This document shows, piece after piece, positions 18,290-30,040 of a stretch of DNA of 64,000 bases. The position numbers and the translations under genes were made by a program. How positions within the stretch are numbered: position 1 is the first letter of the stretch; each line of letters begins with the position of its first letter. Origin of the DNA: Acanthosoma haemorrhoidale (lineage: Eukaryota > Arthropoda > Insecta > Hemiptera > Acanthosomatidae); NCBI GenBank assembly GCA_930367205.1, contig OV884009.1:81241189-81305188 (forward strand). The letters are read 5' to 3'. The notes under the pieces were generated by a model. That model searched no databases. It saw nothing but the letters and a program-made list of their open reading frames with translations, and was not told where the DNA came from.

Positions 18290-18710
18290 ATCCGAAAAAA
18301 TTAACAATCAGCCCTCGCGGGGCAATAGATAATTGTGATTAAATAGTGCATTTATACCATATTTACATTTACTCTTTCATTCATACCGTGTTTACAATAT
18401 ACAATCATACAATGTAAGCATATATACCAAGCCCAGGGATTCCCCTATTCACCTGCAGCATTGTCATCTTCCGGGCTCTGAAGATGGATGTGGAGATCCT
18501 CCACGCCCCTCTTGCAGCCACATCACCACTACGCAGCTGTGGAGGTTGAAGGTGAGCGCGAGAGCCCCAGACGCTCAGGACACGAGACAAGAAAACTGAC
18601 CAGTGACTAAATATTTACAATCGATCATGTGGCCACTTCCGCTTTAATCTCCAAGGAGGTTGTAGGGATGGGTGATGCTTAAAAGTGGTCTTACTAGAGG
18701 ATTTCGAGAA
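18290..18710 (-). mobile_element. jockey-like LINE 3' end, divergent subfamily
   Basis: Minus-strand copy of the LINE 3' UTR, starting near 18710 with the end of the coding region (compare GGCCAC, then CTCCAAGGAGG and GTAGGGATG, with 3850-3905). It continues through GTCCTGAGCGTCTG and CATTCATACC-type repeats to the 3' tip near 18295. There the terminal hairpin is GCCCCGCGAGGGC, a different sequence but the same fold as in the other copies. A copy of the same subfamily is at 58840-59265. The upstream boundary is approximate. If the ITP gene extends upstream, this copy lies in its first intron. Confidence 0.7.
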
Positions 18711-20624
18711 GGAGGACATCTGACAATTTGTACATGGGCAACGGGAACTTATCTCGTTTGCGATCCTTTGAAAAGGAGACCAGCTTCAGTTTGAATGATG
18801 TCACGGTTTTATTAATGTTGCTAACTCTTGTATCAAGGAAACAATCGGATAGAAAGGAAGTCGGTCCATTTATCAAGATGTAGCTGCCAATCTTGATAAG
18901 GCTTGAACAATGGAAGCGGATGAGGTGAAGAAGTTGTTAAGTCCCTTATTTGATTGTGGATCTTGATAAGGAAGAAGGGGAGGTGAATTATAATACTAGT
19001 AGCCAGTTCGCACAATGGAAGGACGGTGCTATTGTTGCTGTTCGCAGAAACGTATTTTCCCAACATCGCGCCACACTGTTGGAAGACATCTGATAAGACT
19101 TATAACGTGGAAAATCGACTGAAAAGAATATCGCCTTTTGGATCGACATAATCTACAAGCTGAATTTTTAATTGGGACGCATAGGAAATATGATATATGT
19201 GTAAAATCCCGTTTGTCTGTAAGTCTGTTATAATTATTGGGAGATTCAAGATCGACCAAGATACACATTTTGATATAGGGTTCATTTGACGAACAAAATT
19301 AGAAAGATTTAAAGCGAGAAGCGGGCCAGTTAATGGATACACGGCAGACTTACTCACGAAATATAATTCACTCGATTATATTTTATAAAAAACGTGCATA
19401 GCGCAAATAAGTCAGTTGCTGAATTTACCTTTTGATAAATTTGAGATTTATTGGAACATGTTTAGGACCGTTGAACAAACAGAGAACAACAAACAATGAA
19501 TGCTATCTACTTGTTTAAAAGTTAAGCCCCTCCTTTCGGGAATGGCAATGATTAGTGAGTCAAAAGTTATAACCATAATATGAATCCGTTCTATTATACA
19601 ATGATACATTGATGTTGCATATCCAGAGCGACCATCAATCGATTGTATTTGTGTCCGTTTTGTTCTACAAAACCAATGTAACACGATGTTCCGCATTTTC
19701 AATGTGTACCAAAAAGTGAATTCTCAGCATCCTATTTGTCAAATAGCTGTGTGCTATGACAGTACTGCGTGGCAGCTGAGCTGTTAAAAACAATCCAAGA
19801 ATAAGTGTTATTTTTTTCATCAGTTCCCCTTGACCCCTGGTCATAGGTATATTCGTGACCAACTTCTAATTTCCTGTAAGTTCCCAATTTTTTACTTTGG
19901 AGCAGTAATGTTTGTATAATTGAACAATTTACTCAGGAATTGATAAGGGCGAAAGTATGCATGGATGTCATGTTAGTGAACAAGAATTATATTTTGAGAT
20001 TTGCTATAGTAATCCAATTACTATATCCAGCTTCATTAAGAGTGCCTGACCTCGTTGAAATTAGTACTTTCAGAACTGGCCTCTTAATGCCTCACATTTG
20101 GTACGCAAAGTTAGCAGTCGCTCTAAAAAAAATTCATTTGGTTAAACCTGTCTGAAGTATTTGCTCATATTGACTCAATTTCAACTCTGATATATGAACT
20201 ACCATACATGGCCGCTTCCAAGGATAAATAAACGCTCGCTCGATTCGATATTAACCTGTTAAGCTGAACCTGTTAAAGCAGTTCCTCTCACAAGATATTT
20301 AAATTTATTTTAGCCATAAACAGTTTTAAAAGGGAAAGAATTGTCACCTCGTTGAGTGAAAAAATAAAAAACACCGTCACCATTTTTACAATCGCAAATA
20401 TAGGGCATTCTTCTCAAGCACTAATTCGTATTCAATGCTTGTGGCCATTCGAAGGTTGCCGTCTCAAACGGAAACTGTTTTACAATTGTTTATCTACGTT
20501 GTTTTTAACAGTGTCCGCAGGATATTAGTTTCGACTGTGTTTAAGTCAGCAAGTAGCAGTATTGTGGACTTATCCCAACATGTACATATATATTGATGAC
20601 AATCGAAATATGTTCACTTACATT
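18711..20624. other. non-coding sequence, no gene seen
   Basis: Several short minus-strand open frames at 18.7-19.9 kb have no recognisable motif or splice context. No host exon was identified. Confidence 0.4.
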
Positions 20625-20651
20625 TAAACTTACGAGCCAAGTTTTATTTTA
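20625..20651. repeat. 27-bp direct repeat, copy 1
   Basis: Identical over 27 bp to 20946-20972 (core TTACGAGCCAAGTTTTATTT). The two copies flank 294 bp of unrelated AT-rich sequence. Confidence 0.85.
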
Positions 20652-20945
20652 CCTGATTCACTCACCCCTCTTTTACGAGGTTTCATAAGATGACTCAACG
20701 ATATGAAAAATAATACTGTCCTGATTAATAGTATGTATATTGCATTGAGACTTTAATGGGCTGTAATTTATAAAATATCATTAAAACTGTAATCAAAATT
20801 CTCTTTGATTTTTTTAATAACCTAGTTTCTTACAGAGGTATGATATTTTGCATAAAAGTAGATACCCCAGATAAAACGGTCTGTGAAACCATTAAAAACT
20901 TGTTCGATTAAGTTTCGCGTAGGAATACAGGGGATTTGCAACATA

Positions 20946-20972
20946 TAAACTTACGAGCCAAGTTTTATTTTA
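20946..20972. repeat. 27-bp direct repeat, copy 2
   Basis: Partner of 20625-20651. No inverted termini were found at the edges of the enclosed 294 bp, so a transposon with a long target duplication is not supported. A local duplication is equally possible. Confidence 0.85.
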
Positions 20973-23900
20973 TTTAAGTTTTAACCAGTAAGAGCCCAAT
21001 TTTTGTTCAAAAGTTTTTTTTGACGCTAAGAACAAAAGCGTTAAATATATTTTTGTACATTATGTGAATTATTAACTATGTCCAATTATAAATTTATCTT
21101 GAACAAATAAATGGTGCCCACCACTCGATTGATATTCTCGAATGTGCTGTTAAAAGTAAAACAACCCTACCAAAAATAATGAAGGACCATTGATTAATAA
21201 CTTCGAGTACGGTGCACACTATTTTATGTTTTCTTAATTTTGTTATAGGGCTTAATGAAACCCTCAATTGTATAACAAATAACGCTTGAATTAATTTTTT
21301 TGTGTTTTTGTTTAAATGTTTTTTAAATGTATCGTTAAATGTATACTCTGTCTTAGGTTTTCTTGCTGGTATAGCAAAGGGATTACTCCTACCATCTGCC
21401 TCTTCGCTTTAGACTCATAACGATAAAACTACGAATAAGAAGCTGATTATTACAAGTTTTAATTAGTCCTGCTGGATGGGTCCGGTTATGTAGTAATGTT
21501 ATTGTCTATCAATTTGTATGCAGGTAATTAAACATTGATACTATAGCTCTTAGCACAAAGTAGACTTTTGAACTGTTTTTGTTCATATTTTAAAAGTTTA
21601 AATTAAATTAATTAGAAACTTTCATCCACAGTCTATAGTCTCTTATTCCTCTTCTGATTTTAACCATGTCCGCTAGAACTTATTTCATTCAGTACCAAAC
21701 TTTTCACTGCTAAGGAAAGTATTCGTTTTAATCACACTGCTTTACTCCAGTGAACGAAATAAAGTAAATTTATTAAATGTATCCTCCGATACATTTGATA
21801 CAAGAACGTAATCTCTCCGATGAACTTTTGTTTTATATCTTGACTGTTTTCTTAAGCCGACATTGTGAAAGTACCGACAGTGATTCTTAATGTTAAAAAA
21901 AAAAAAAAAATTGAGACAGGACCGGGTCTCAAACCGAAGCTTTTCTGTTTTAAATTTACACTAAGCCGGATCGCTAATCGTAACTATTGGTAATTACTAA
22001 ACAGTAAATGTGATAATAGACACTGATCAATTTATTTCAATGTCCTAAAGTTCAGCATACTCTATTTTTTGAATACTGACTTTCAGCGCACGATTTCTTC
22101 CACACCAAGTACTCTGCCTCATCGAAGCCAGAAAAAGTATCAACCTGGTCATCCAATTATATTTTTTGTATTGAAATGAATCGTTTTTTGTTATTGTGTG
22201 CTGTCAGGGCATAATGATGGGAGGTATAGGCTGTTTGTTTAAAGCACTTGCGTACGATGAAAAATCTTGAAGTGGCTTAAACAAGATTATTTATTGAAAC
22301 TCTTCCAGCTAATTCAGCTCGACGTTCATATTGAAATCCAATTTTAATTTTTTTTTACATGTTTTGTAATAATTTTTTCTCCCCATTAGATGGGAAAATA
22401 GACGAAAATACACGAAACCGATCGTAACGAGACAATGGAATAAATTAAAATTCGATATCCAGAGTCTGTTAATGGTTTGCAATGGTTTAGCATGACCGAA
22501 ACAGGGGTTTATTGCACGGCATGGCAAACCGCAAATGTTACCATATACATGATATATGTACGTATGACCGACGTTTGCGCTCTTTCAGCTCAACGGACCT
22601 GTCGGTGAATAAATTGCAGAAGAAATATCATTTTGCTATCTTGTTATCTTGTCTATTATACAATAAGCTGAAGAAAAGACTCACAAAACGTAACCATGCC
22701 ATTAAATAAGGAAAATAAAAATCATAACGTAACATCAGCGCTTCAGCTAATGAAATGGCATTTCAAAAGCATTGCTCTAGATTCACTATCATAGCAGTTA
22801 TTATATAACAGTTAATGAAGGTAAAAGGTATGCTTGGAATCATGTTGCATCGAGTGTTGTTTCCCAGGTCATTCTAGCACGCTAGTGGTTTGTTTTTTCG
22901 GCGGAATGAGAATAATTTTTTTACAACGTTTCGTTGGTCGTCGAGAGCAGAAGTCCCCCTCTTTGGCCTATAGACATGAAATTTCATATTAAGGTTCAAC
23001 ATGTCACGTTTTGTGACAGGAAAAATACTTCCAGCCTGCAATTCATGAGCAGGACATACACCTAAAACATGATAGCGATCATTAATGAATCAATTATTTA
23101 GAAATGTCTAGACCTTTGAACGGGTTTATTCGAATTATGGGTTAATACATAATTTGGGAAGTTATCGTCCCAGGGGAAACACTGAGTTTTGTTATAACCG
23201 TATATCACACTTTACTGAATTTAAGACTAAATGCGACCAAATTAAATATGATTTAAACAAATGCGTTTGTTTTAGTATTTAAATGAAGATTGATTATTCC
23301 ACTCAGTAACAAGTGCAATTGATTTAATATTTTAACTTTAAACTAATAATTTATTAAATATCATGATATTTCAAAAAAGTACCCAATAATTATTTTCTCT
23401 TATAAAAATGCTCTTTATCCTGGCGAAGGACATCACTTGGAATCGTTGTACACAGTGAGTAACAGATTTGCTGAAGTAGAGGCGCTGACCTGTGGCGAGA
23501 ATGGGAACTAAATGCTCCACTTGAGGCTCAGTTTTCTTTGAATAATGAAAATGAAATGGTTTAACGATGAAATTTAATTGGGTAGGTATATTTGGTGTGT
23601 TAGAAGGGATTGGTGAACGGTAGTTGTTAGTGATAAGAATTAAAGTGTTTATGTACTCACATATGATAAGCCAGGGGTTAGAGTCATATGCTCTAGACAC
23701 AAAGGGTTCAGATCGGCAAGCGGCCTGCTACAAAAGGCCTTTCTGTCAAAATTTCCTGTAAAAATTAGAATAAAATATGACTTGCCGCATTTGATGATTC
23801 GGCTATCCACTGATTAAAATGGATAACGACAATAAAAAATAAAAAAATAAATAAAAAAAAGGTTAAAATAAAATAAAAATTAGATAGTTAAAAAACAAAA

Positions 23901-24642
23901 AGGGCAAGGTCGATGGACGGGAGACAGCAAAACGACGAGTTGAAAATAGGCTGGGTAACCTAGCTGACGTTCAGCGCGAACCCTCCCAACTTTCATTGTT
24001 GCATTATTATTTTTTTCCCCATTTCGTATCCCATATTCTCCAACCAGTTCGTATCTGTATTGAACATGATTAAATTGTCAGACATGTCTGCCATTTACAG
24101 TTCACACTGAGAAAAATATGCCGTGAAGGGCTTACGTCATGGTGATTCATTCATAATCATTAGCAATTAGATCGGAAGGCTAGATTAATATGCAATTTAA
24201 ACGAAACTCATCGTGTACGATGTACATATGCATTTAGTTTTCAAAGATTTTTGAAAACCTCTCTGTACTCTTATTAGCTACATCATTAATTAATTAACAT
24301 TAACAATGATTAATTCAGCACAGTAATGATGAAACGTTACATTTCGTTGATATAGTTTGAGAACCTACATAATACTTCTGTTTTCTGTCTCACAGTAAAC
24401 TACTTTAAAAATAATAAACTTTAGAATAGGACTAAATACTAAAATTAAAAGTTTTGAAAATTATTTTCGTGGCTTACTAAACATGAATGACACAGGGCCA
24501 TTTACCTACAATGAAACTTTGACTGCTAAAATAACCTTGATTGAAATAAAAACAAGTACTGCAACATGGCAACCATGGTAAAGATCCTGTTAAGTTACTG
24601 AAAATTCTCGAAATATATAAATCGAACTATACAAACCATTTC
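20973..24642. other. non-coding sequence with a possible tRNA-like relic
   Basis: AT-rich, with A/T-only low complexity at 23830-23880. Apart from the pol III-like block at 21895-21985 nothing was recognised. Confidence 0.4.
21895..21985 (-). repeat. possible tRNA-derived SINE head or tRNA relic
   Basis: On the minus strand GGCTTAGTGT resembles a pol III A box. About 40 nt later GGTTTGAGACCC resembles a B box, and the block ends in a run of about 16 T (21910-21895), a strong pol III terminator. A complete cloverleaf cannot be drawn, so it is more likely a decayed SINE head than a tRNA gene. Confidence 0.35.
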
Positions 24643-24850
24643 AGATTTATTAAAAAAGGCAATTATGATGAAATCATCAATTATAGAGGCATGTCTTTTC
24701 ATAATAGTGTAACAAAAATATTCTCAGTAACTCTGTATGGTGAAACGGATATAATAGGTGAATATAATAAACGATGAATATCAGACTGGATTTCGAAAAG
24801 GACACAGTCTAAAAGAGTTTAGATTTCAATATTTGTTGATAAATGTTTAG
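24643..24850 (+). pseudogene. non-LTR reverse transcriptase fragment, frameshifted
   Basis: One frame (24643-24792) reads RFIKKGNYDEIINYRGMSF and is closed by a TGA. The next frame (24776-24850) reads EYQTGFRKGHSLKEF and is closed by TAG. K-K-G...N-Y-R-G-I/M-S followed by Q-x-G-F-R-x-G is the conserved beginning of the reverse-transcriptase domain in LINEs. At least one frameshift and several stops make it dead. It does not overlap the jockey-like copies elsewhere in the window, so the family is unassigned. Confidence 0.7.
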
Positions 24851-27800
24851 ACCTATTAAACAATAAAAATTGGGAAGCTTTACGTATATGTCTATGTTGT
24901 AAATGCGTGTAGTATTGATATCAATTGATACAATTCAATTTCATTAATTTTTATAAATTTATTTGGTTCTAACCGTGCTATGATTCAATTTTTCAATAAT
25001 AACAATATTTGAAATATATATATATTATTTGTGTGATTAATTATTACAATACACTGTAATTTTGTCTGTGTAAAATCTTTTATTACAATTCCAATATGAT
25101 TCATTTTCTATATATTTATATTACTTATGTATTTAGTGTTACTAACTCCAACAATGTCCTTGCCTAAAATATTTATTATAATTTATATGTATAATAATTT
25201 ATTTATTTGGATATTAAATTAAGAATTTTTCTATCTAGGTATCTATTATTACTTTTCTTCTAGCCATTATAATTAATTTTTTTTTTTTTTTCATCAAAGG
25301 AAGTATCGGATGAAGAAGCATGAAGTCTCTATTGGTTAAGATTTGTAAATTAAAGACACAAGTCACTGTGAAGGCCACAAAATAAATCAAGTTGAGAAGA
25401 TATCAGTTACAGACAGCCTTAGATTATTTCAATAGTTGATATCATACATGCTTTCATTCGCCAAGTAATATATTAACGTATGAGCGTGAAAATAGACTTT
25501 AGATTAAAATTAAAGTTGACCCTTGTTGTGTCTTAATGAATCTATCATGTGTGGGGCCATATACGGGAGTGTTAGACACGACATAATAAATTTATTAAGA
25601 ACAGATGGAAGAAAAATAAATGCCAAGATTCTACCTCCAAACATGAATCCTATGGAATCAAGTGAATTTTCGTTTGAATTGCCAAATTGAAGTTGTTTAT
25701 GATATTCTTTGCTATATGAAATATTCAAATTTGTATTTTTACTCTCCGTTCATCGTTATGTTATCAAAATGAGATCAACTATACAGTGTGATCTGTGAAT
25801 TCGAGTCTTTCCAATTTTAAATCATTCCTAAATTTAAGTATGGCGGTTTTTTCCATTCAGTTCCTCCTATATCATACCTCTCATTTATTAACTATAAAAT
25901 AAAAGCGAATATTTAAGAACGTTAACGTTTAACATAAAACGTAGCGAAATTCCTAAAACAGACAAAACATATTTCACGTTAAATAGATAGATCTTATTTT
26001 CATTGTGTTGCCAGAATAACTTAAAGAAAATGATCACTGACAATTAAACCAATATTTTGTTTTTATACAAATCGTGCACTATTCAGCTTAGACAGTCTGA
26101 AATGTCAAAATATCTGTGTAATTTTGTCTCTTTCCAAAAAAGTCGTTCATTGAAGATTCTTGCTATATCTCCGTTTTACAACAAACAAGTCTTAGATGCC
26201 TCCCCAAATAGCTGTAATAGGGAAGTACGAGTTCCTATTTGAATAATTAAGTGAATCTTCCACCTTACTTCCATCCCTGAGTGGAACAAGCGTTGCAGCA
26301 GTTCAAGGATAACGGCTGAAGAATGGTGCTAGGAGCCTGCGGATGCCAGGCCGCTGATGGAGGGGCATGGATATTTCATCAGAAAGATGGCCTGAGTGAC
26401 TAACACTCAAACAGAACGGCTATTACAGTTAATGATTTGGAGTAATTACATCTGCTGAGGAGGGTGCTGACGCAAGTTGTTTCGTCAGCCAAGCCAACGC
26501 CTCCCAGTCTGCTAACCTTAGTGGCCACTTTCGCCTGTTTCGTTCGAAAGCAAGGACATACCCGCCTGCCCTCCTCCCTTCCACTCCTTTCTGTCCTATT
26601 TGTTTGTCTGTCTGTGAACATTTCCCAAATTGATCGAGTAGGCCAAAGACAGGCACTACTCCAAGGCCCTTTAATGTAGAACGTTACAAACTGTTTAGCT
26701 TCCAACAGCGGTGATATGAAAGTATTGTTTTTACACACACTTATTATACAGAAAGGAATCATTGATGTAACTCTTCAATGCAAATAGTTTTATGTACCTT
26801 CAATAGAACGCTAATGAATTATGCACAAAGCACCTACACACATAAAAACTATGCCGCAAGCCCTGCCGTTTGGCTTAGTCTAAGAATCCAACCGTAATGT
26901 GGACGTGTTCGATAACAGATGCCGGTTGGCATATCAACGCAAACGGCTTGCTAATTCGAACCCGCAGGTTGTCGGTCCAGTTCAAAGAAAGCTGCAAAGA
27001 TCCGGGTACTATAGACGTGCCAATTGGCTTTTACGGCTTCACTCGCCATTTCTGACTTCAATTCACGTCCAATTTCGTCAATAGTTCATCTCAGTGTTTT
27101 AGTCAGCCATGTTCATCTCCCCCCCTTCAATTTCGCATATGTAGCAATAATTTTAATTCAAACATTTTAAAAAAATATTTAATAATTTTTTATTACAAAT
27201 ATTCATTTTTTTTTTTCACTGAGAATATTCGTACGTGTGGATTTCGGGAGTTCAGGGTATTTGTGATCTAGAACATATGCAGAATTTAGTGCATTAAAAA
27301 ACGGTAAGAATTTCTAAGAAGATCTTCCAAGAAATTCTATCTTAAAAGAAGAAGATCTCAGGGACTATGTGTCGCTCTTTTAGATTTGTGTTGCAAAAGC
27401 TACTCTAAATTTGTATTAGTCATCAGGAAAAAATCTATATTCGAGATTTAGTTCGTCCATGTCATTCAAAATTAAATCCTTCATGAGCTCACTCATTCTG
27501 CACCGAACTGGAAATACTCGAGGGCACCAAACAACGCTTTATTTTCTGGCTAAATATTCGTTTGCGTATGGGAGCAATGGAGGAAGCTGTGTGATTGATG
27601 TTGGAAGAAGAGCATTGTTGAACCTCGATCCTGCGGGAGTCGAGCAGTGAGGGGAACGCCTTGAGGCATCCGTCATGGGCCCGATAGTATCTAGCCAACA
27701 CGGGGAAGTACTGTGTGCCAGACAGAGCGGCTCTGTCACATCCCGGTTGCACAGTCCCCTCTGTCTTGTGCTCATGTCATCCTCCGCTTCCTTCCATATT

Positions 27801-29915
27801 ATTGTCTAGAAGGCTCGGTATTTTCTTATATGTTAGACAATATGCTATGTGTATCTATTTATAAAATCATTAATGATAATTCAAAGTGATGGGCACGCAT
27901 CCTCCGTATTAACCGAGCCGATATATTGTGTTCCAGGTTCCATAAAAAAAAAAAAATGGTTCAAATTCTGAGACCATATTCAAATTTATATTTTGAGATA
28001 CACGGGAAAAAAATAACAAAAAATTCTACGATTACAATACTTTTTGTTTTATTATTATTGTTTTCAACAATAAACAAACGCCAAACTGTTGCTTCGTTAC
28101 CCCTGACTTCTCCAATTTTTCCCATACGGGTAAATCCTTAGGGCTCCTGGGCTAATTTCGTATGTACATACTGTAAGACTATTGGTATGAGTGTGAACTG
28201 TACATATTCAGTAAATGGAGTTGTGTCTGAGGTACGAATAAGGTCTTAAAATGTAAAAGTAAAGAATTGAAACCGATGGAAATCGGCTTGGAGCGTTTAA
28301 AATATATTTTGGATTTTTTAAATGTTCTATTTACCGTCCTTAACCACCTGAACAAAAGTATAATTTAAAATCTAAAACAGCTGCTGAAGCGAAACGGGAT
28401 CGACTTTTTTTAACATTTAATTTTTTCCATTCAAAACTTATAGTTTTATTTAAAACTAACCAGCATATTTTGAGGTGTGGAATTCATGTTGTAAATTTGA
28501 GACTGACTAAATATTCTTATATAGAACAGACAGAGGACAGGTCACCACCATACCTGACTGAATTGACGAATGAATTATCAATGAATCGAAAACAAATACC
28601 GAGGCTACTCATCCTTATGTTATGTCCATGATGCGGTTTACGAACACCGATATATCCGAAGAGACGCTAATGAATACGCTGAGGCGAGATTGGGTACATG
28701 GTCCCTGGCTCAGACGAGCCCCCGTGGGAAGTGCTCCATCAGCACTCAATGCCTCAACGTTGTCCTCGAGGACCAGGTCAGCTGTCCACGTGGGCTTCAT
28801 TGCCCCGTGGGCTCAAATGATACACAATCATGTCGATCAATGACTTGTTAAATGTTGTTCTCCTATCATTTAGCAGTACAAACACGCTAAAAATAAGAAA
28901 AAAGATATTAAAACTACCTTTAAAACCGTGTTCACCAATTTGACACATATAGTGATTTTTAACCAGCGTGACACTTTGTATGGTAGTACCTGGTGATGCC
29001 ACAATGATGCTAATAATAATGTTAGACCAATGAAAAACACCAAAGGATCTTTAGTAAATAAATTGTGATTAAGATAAAAATACTTCCCAGTGGGATAAGC
29101 TGGATATCAAATTAAAGATCCTAACTGGGCCATAACTATAAAAACATTAAATTCGTTCCGTAGCTGTGACGAAATCATTGAGAAGCATTTTCGTTATTGC
29201 CACTGCTTTGTCTTAAACTACTGGCGAAGATCGAGACCATTTGAGGCTCTGCTGGATGATACTGCTTGCGTTCGATCGCTGCGAATCTGTGAGCATCAAA
29301 AGGACGATTCAGGCAAGAGAAGGTCCTCCATCACAGCGGCTGATGTCAATGGTGTCAGGCCCGTCATAAAAACCATACGATAGCCCCTCAACTACCTTTC
29401 ACTTCCCACTCTATCATTGTTGACGTGCGTTTGATTTACTTAATTGGCTTAGTATCCAGCAATGTCATCATTGCCCCCATTAGAAATTATAAAAGTTTAT
29501 TACAACGGTTAATGGTTCACCGTGTGTACCATCGCCGAATTCTACACGGAACGTTGAGTGAAATGTTTAAAGGTTGTATTTCGTTCCACGTACTACACAT
29601 AAAAAGTTTATCAACAACGATAAAATGATCCAGTATATCATTAAATTAATTATAAACACCATAAATAAAATTGATGTTAAGACATTCAGATTATCCTGTG
29701 ACCTTTTAAGGCGATATCGTTAGCTGATCTGATGACTCGACTCAGCGGATCTTTTGCGATTTCTATGACAACCGATAAAGGATTCATCGGATAACACTCT
29801 CTGTTATCGAAATAGCAAAGATAATCTGACATTTATCCACATAACCGAGGCTAAGAAGTGATGCATCCACAGATTGTTTGCCTCGCATTACTATAATACT
29901 ATAATAAAGAAAGAT
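24851..29915. other. non-coding sequence with several GC-richer patches
   Basis: Patches at about 26450-26680, 26880-27080, 27480-27780, 28600-28830 and 29200-29400 are GC-richer than the background. The most coding-like is a minus-strand frame at 27752-27489 (GCDRAALSGTQYFPVLARYY, then CLKAFPSLLDSRRIEVQQC), but no family is recognised and there is no good splice site beside it. A 32-bp imperfect palindrome lies at 27307-27338. Confidence 0.35.
27307..27338. repeat. 32-bp imperfect palindrome
   Basis: AGAATTTCT at the left and AGAAATTCT at the right are perfect complements and surround GAAGATCTTC, itself a perfect palindrome. Only two positions on each side break the symmetry. Confidence 0.7.
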
Positions 29916-30040
29916 GTTTATTTGTAAAATTGCAATTCACTTATCAAGCATTAATAATTGTGATTTAGGAGCTCATTCATACCTTAGACACATGTCTACT
30001 CATTCAATATGTACAGTTCTCACTCAGACCAACATTAATA
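29916..30040 (-). repeat. LINE 3'-end fragment, diverged
   Basis: Minus-strand fragment related to the jockey-like LINE 3' ends: CTCATTCATACC-type spacer, then TTGCAATTTTACAAATAAAC-like tip. It is closest to the fragment at 36657-36710 (TTATTTGTAAAATT shared on the plus strand). Confidence 0.5.

Noticed and set aside
26400..26762. 120-codon minus-strand open frame
   Set aside because: No recognisable domain; composition follows the local GC-rich patch.
26935..26990. B-box-like GGTTCGAATTAGC on the minus strand as a tRNA or SINE
   Set aside because: No A box at a suitable distance and no terminator or A-rich tail.
27307..27338. Heat-shock element array
   Set aside because: GAA and TTC units are present, but their spacing (1, 3 or 4 nt) is not the required 2 nt, and the site is far from the heat-shock gene.
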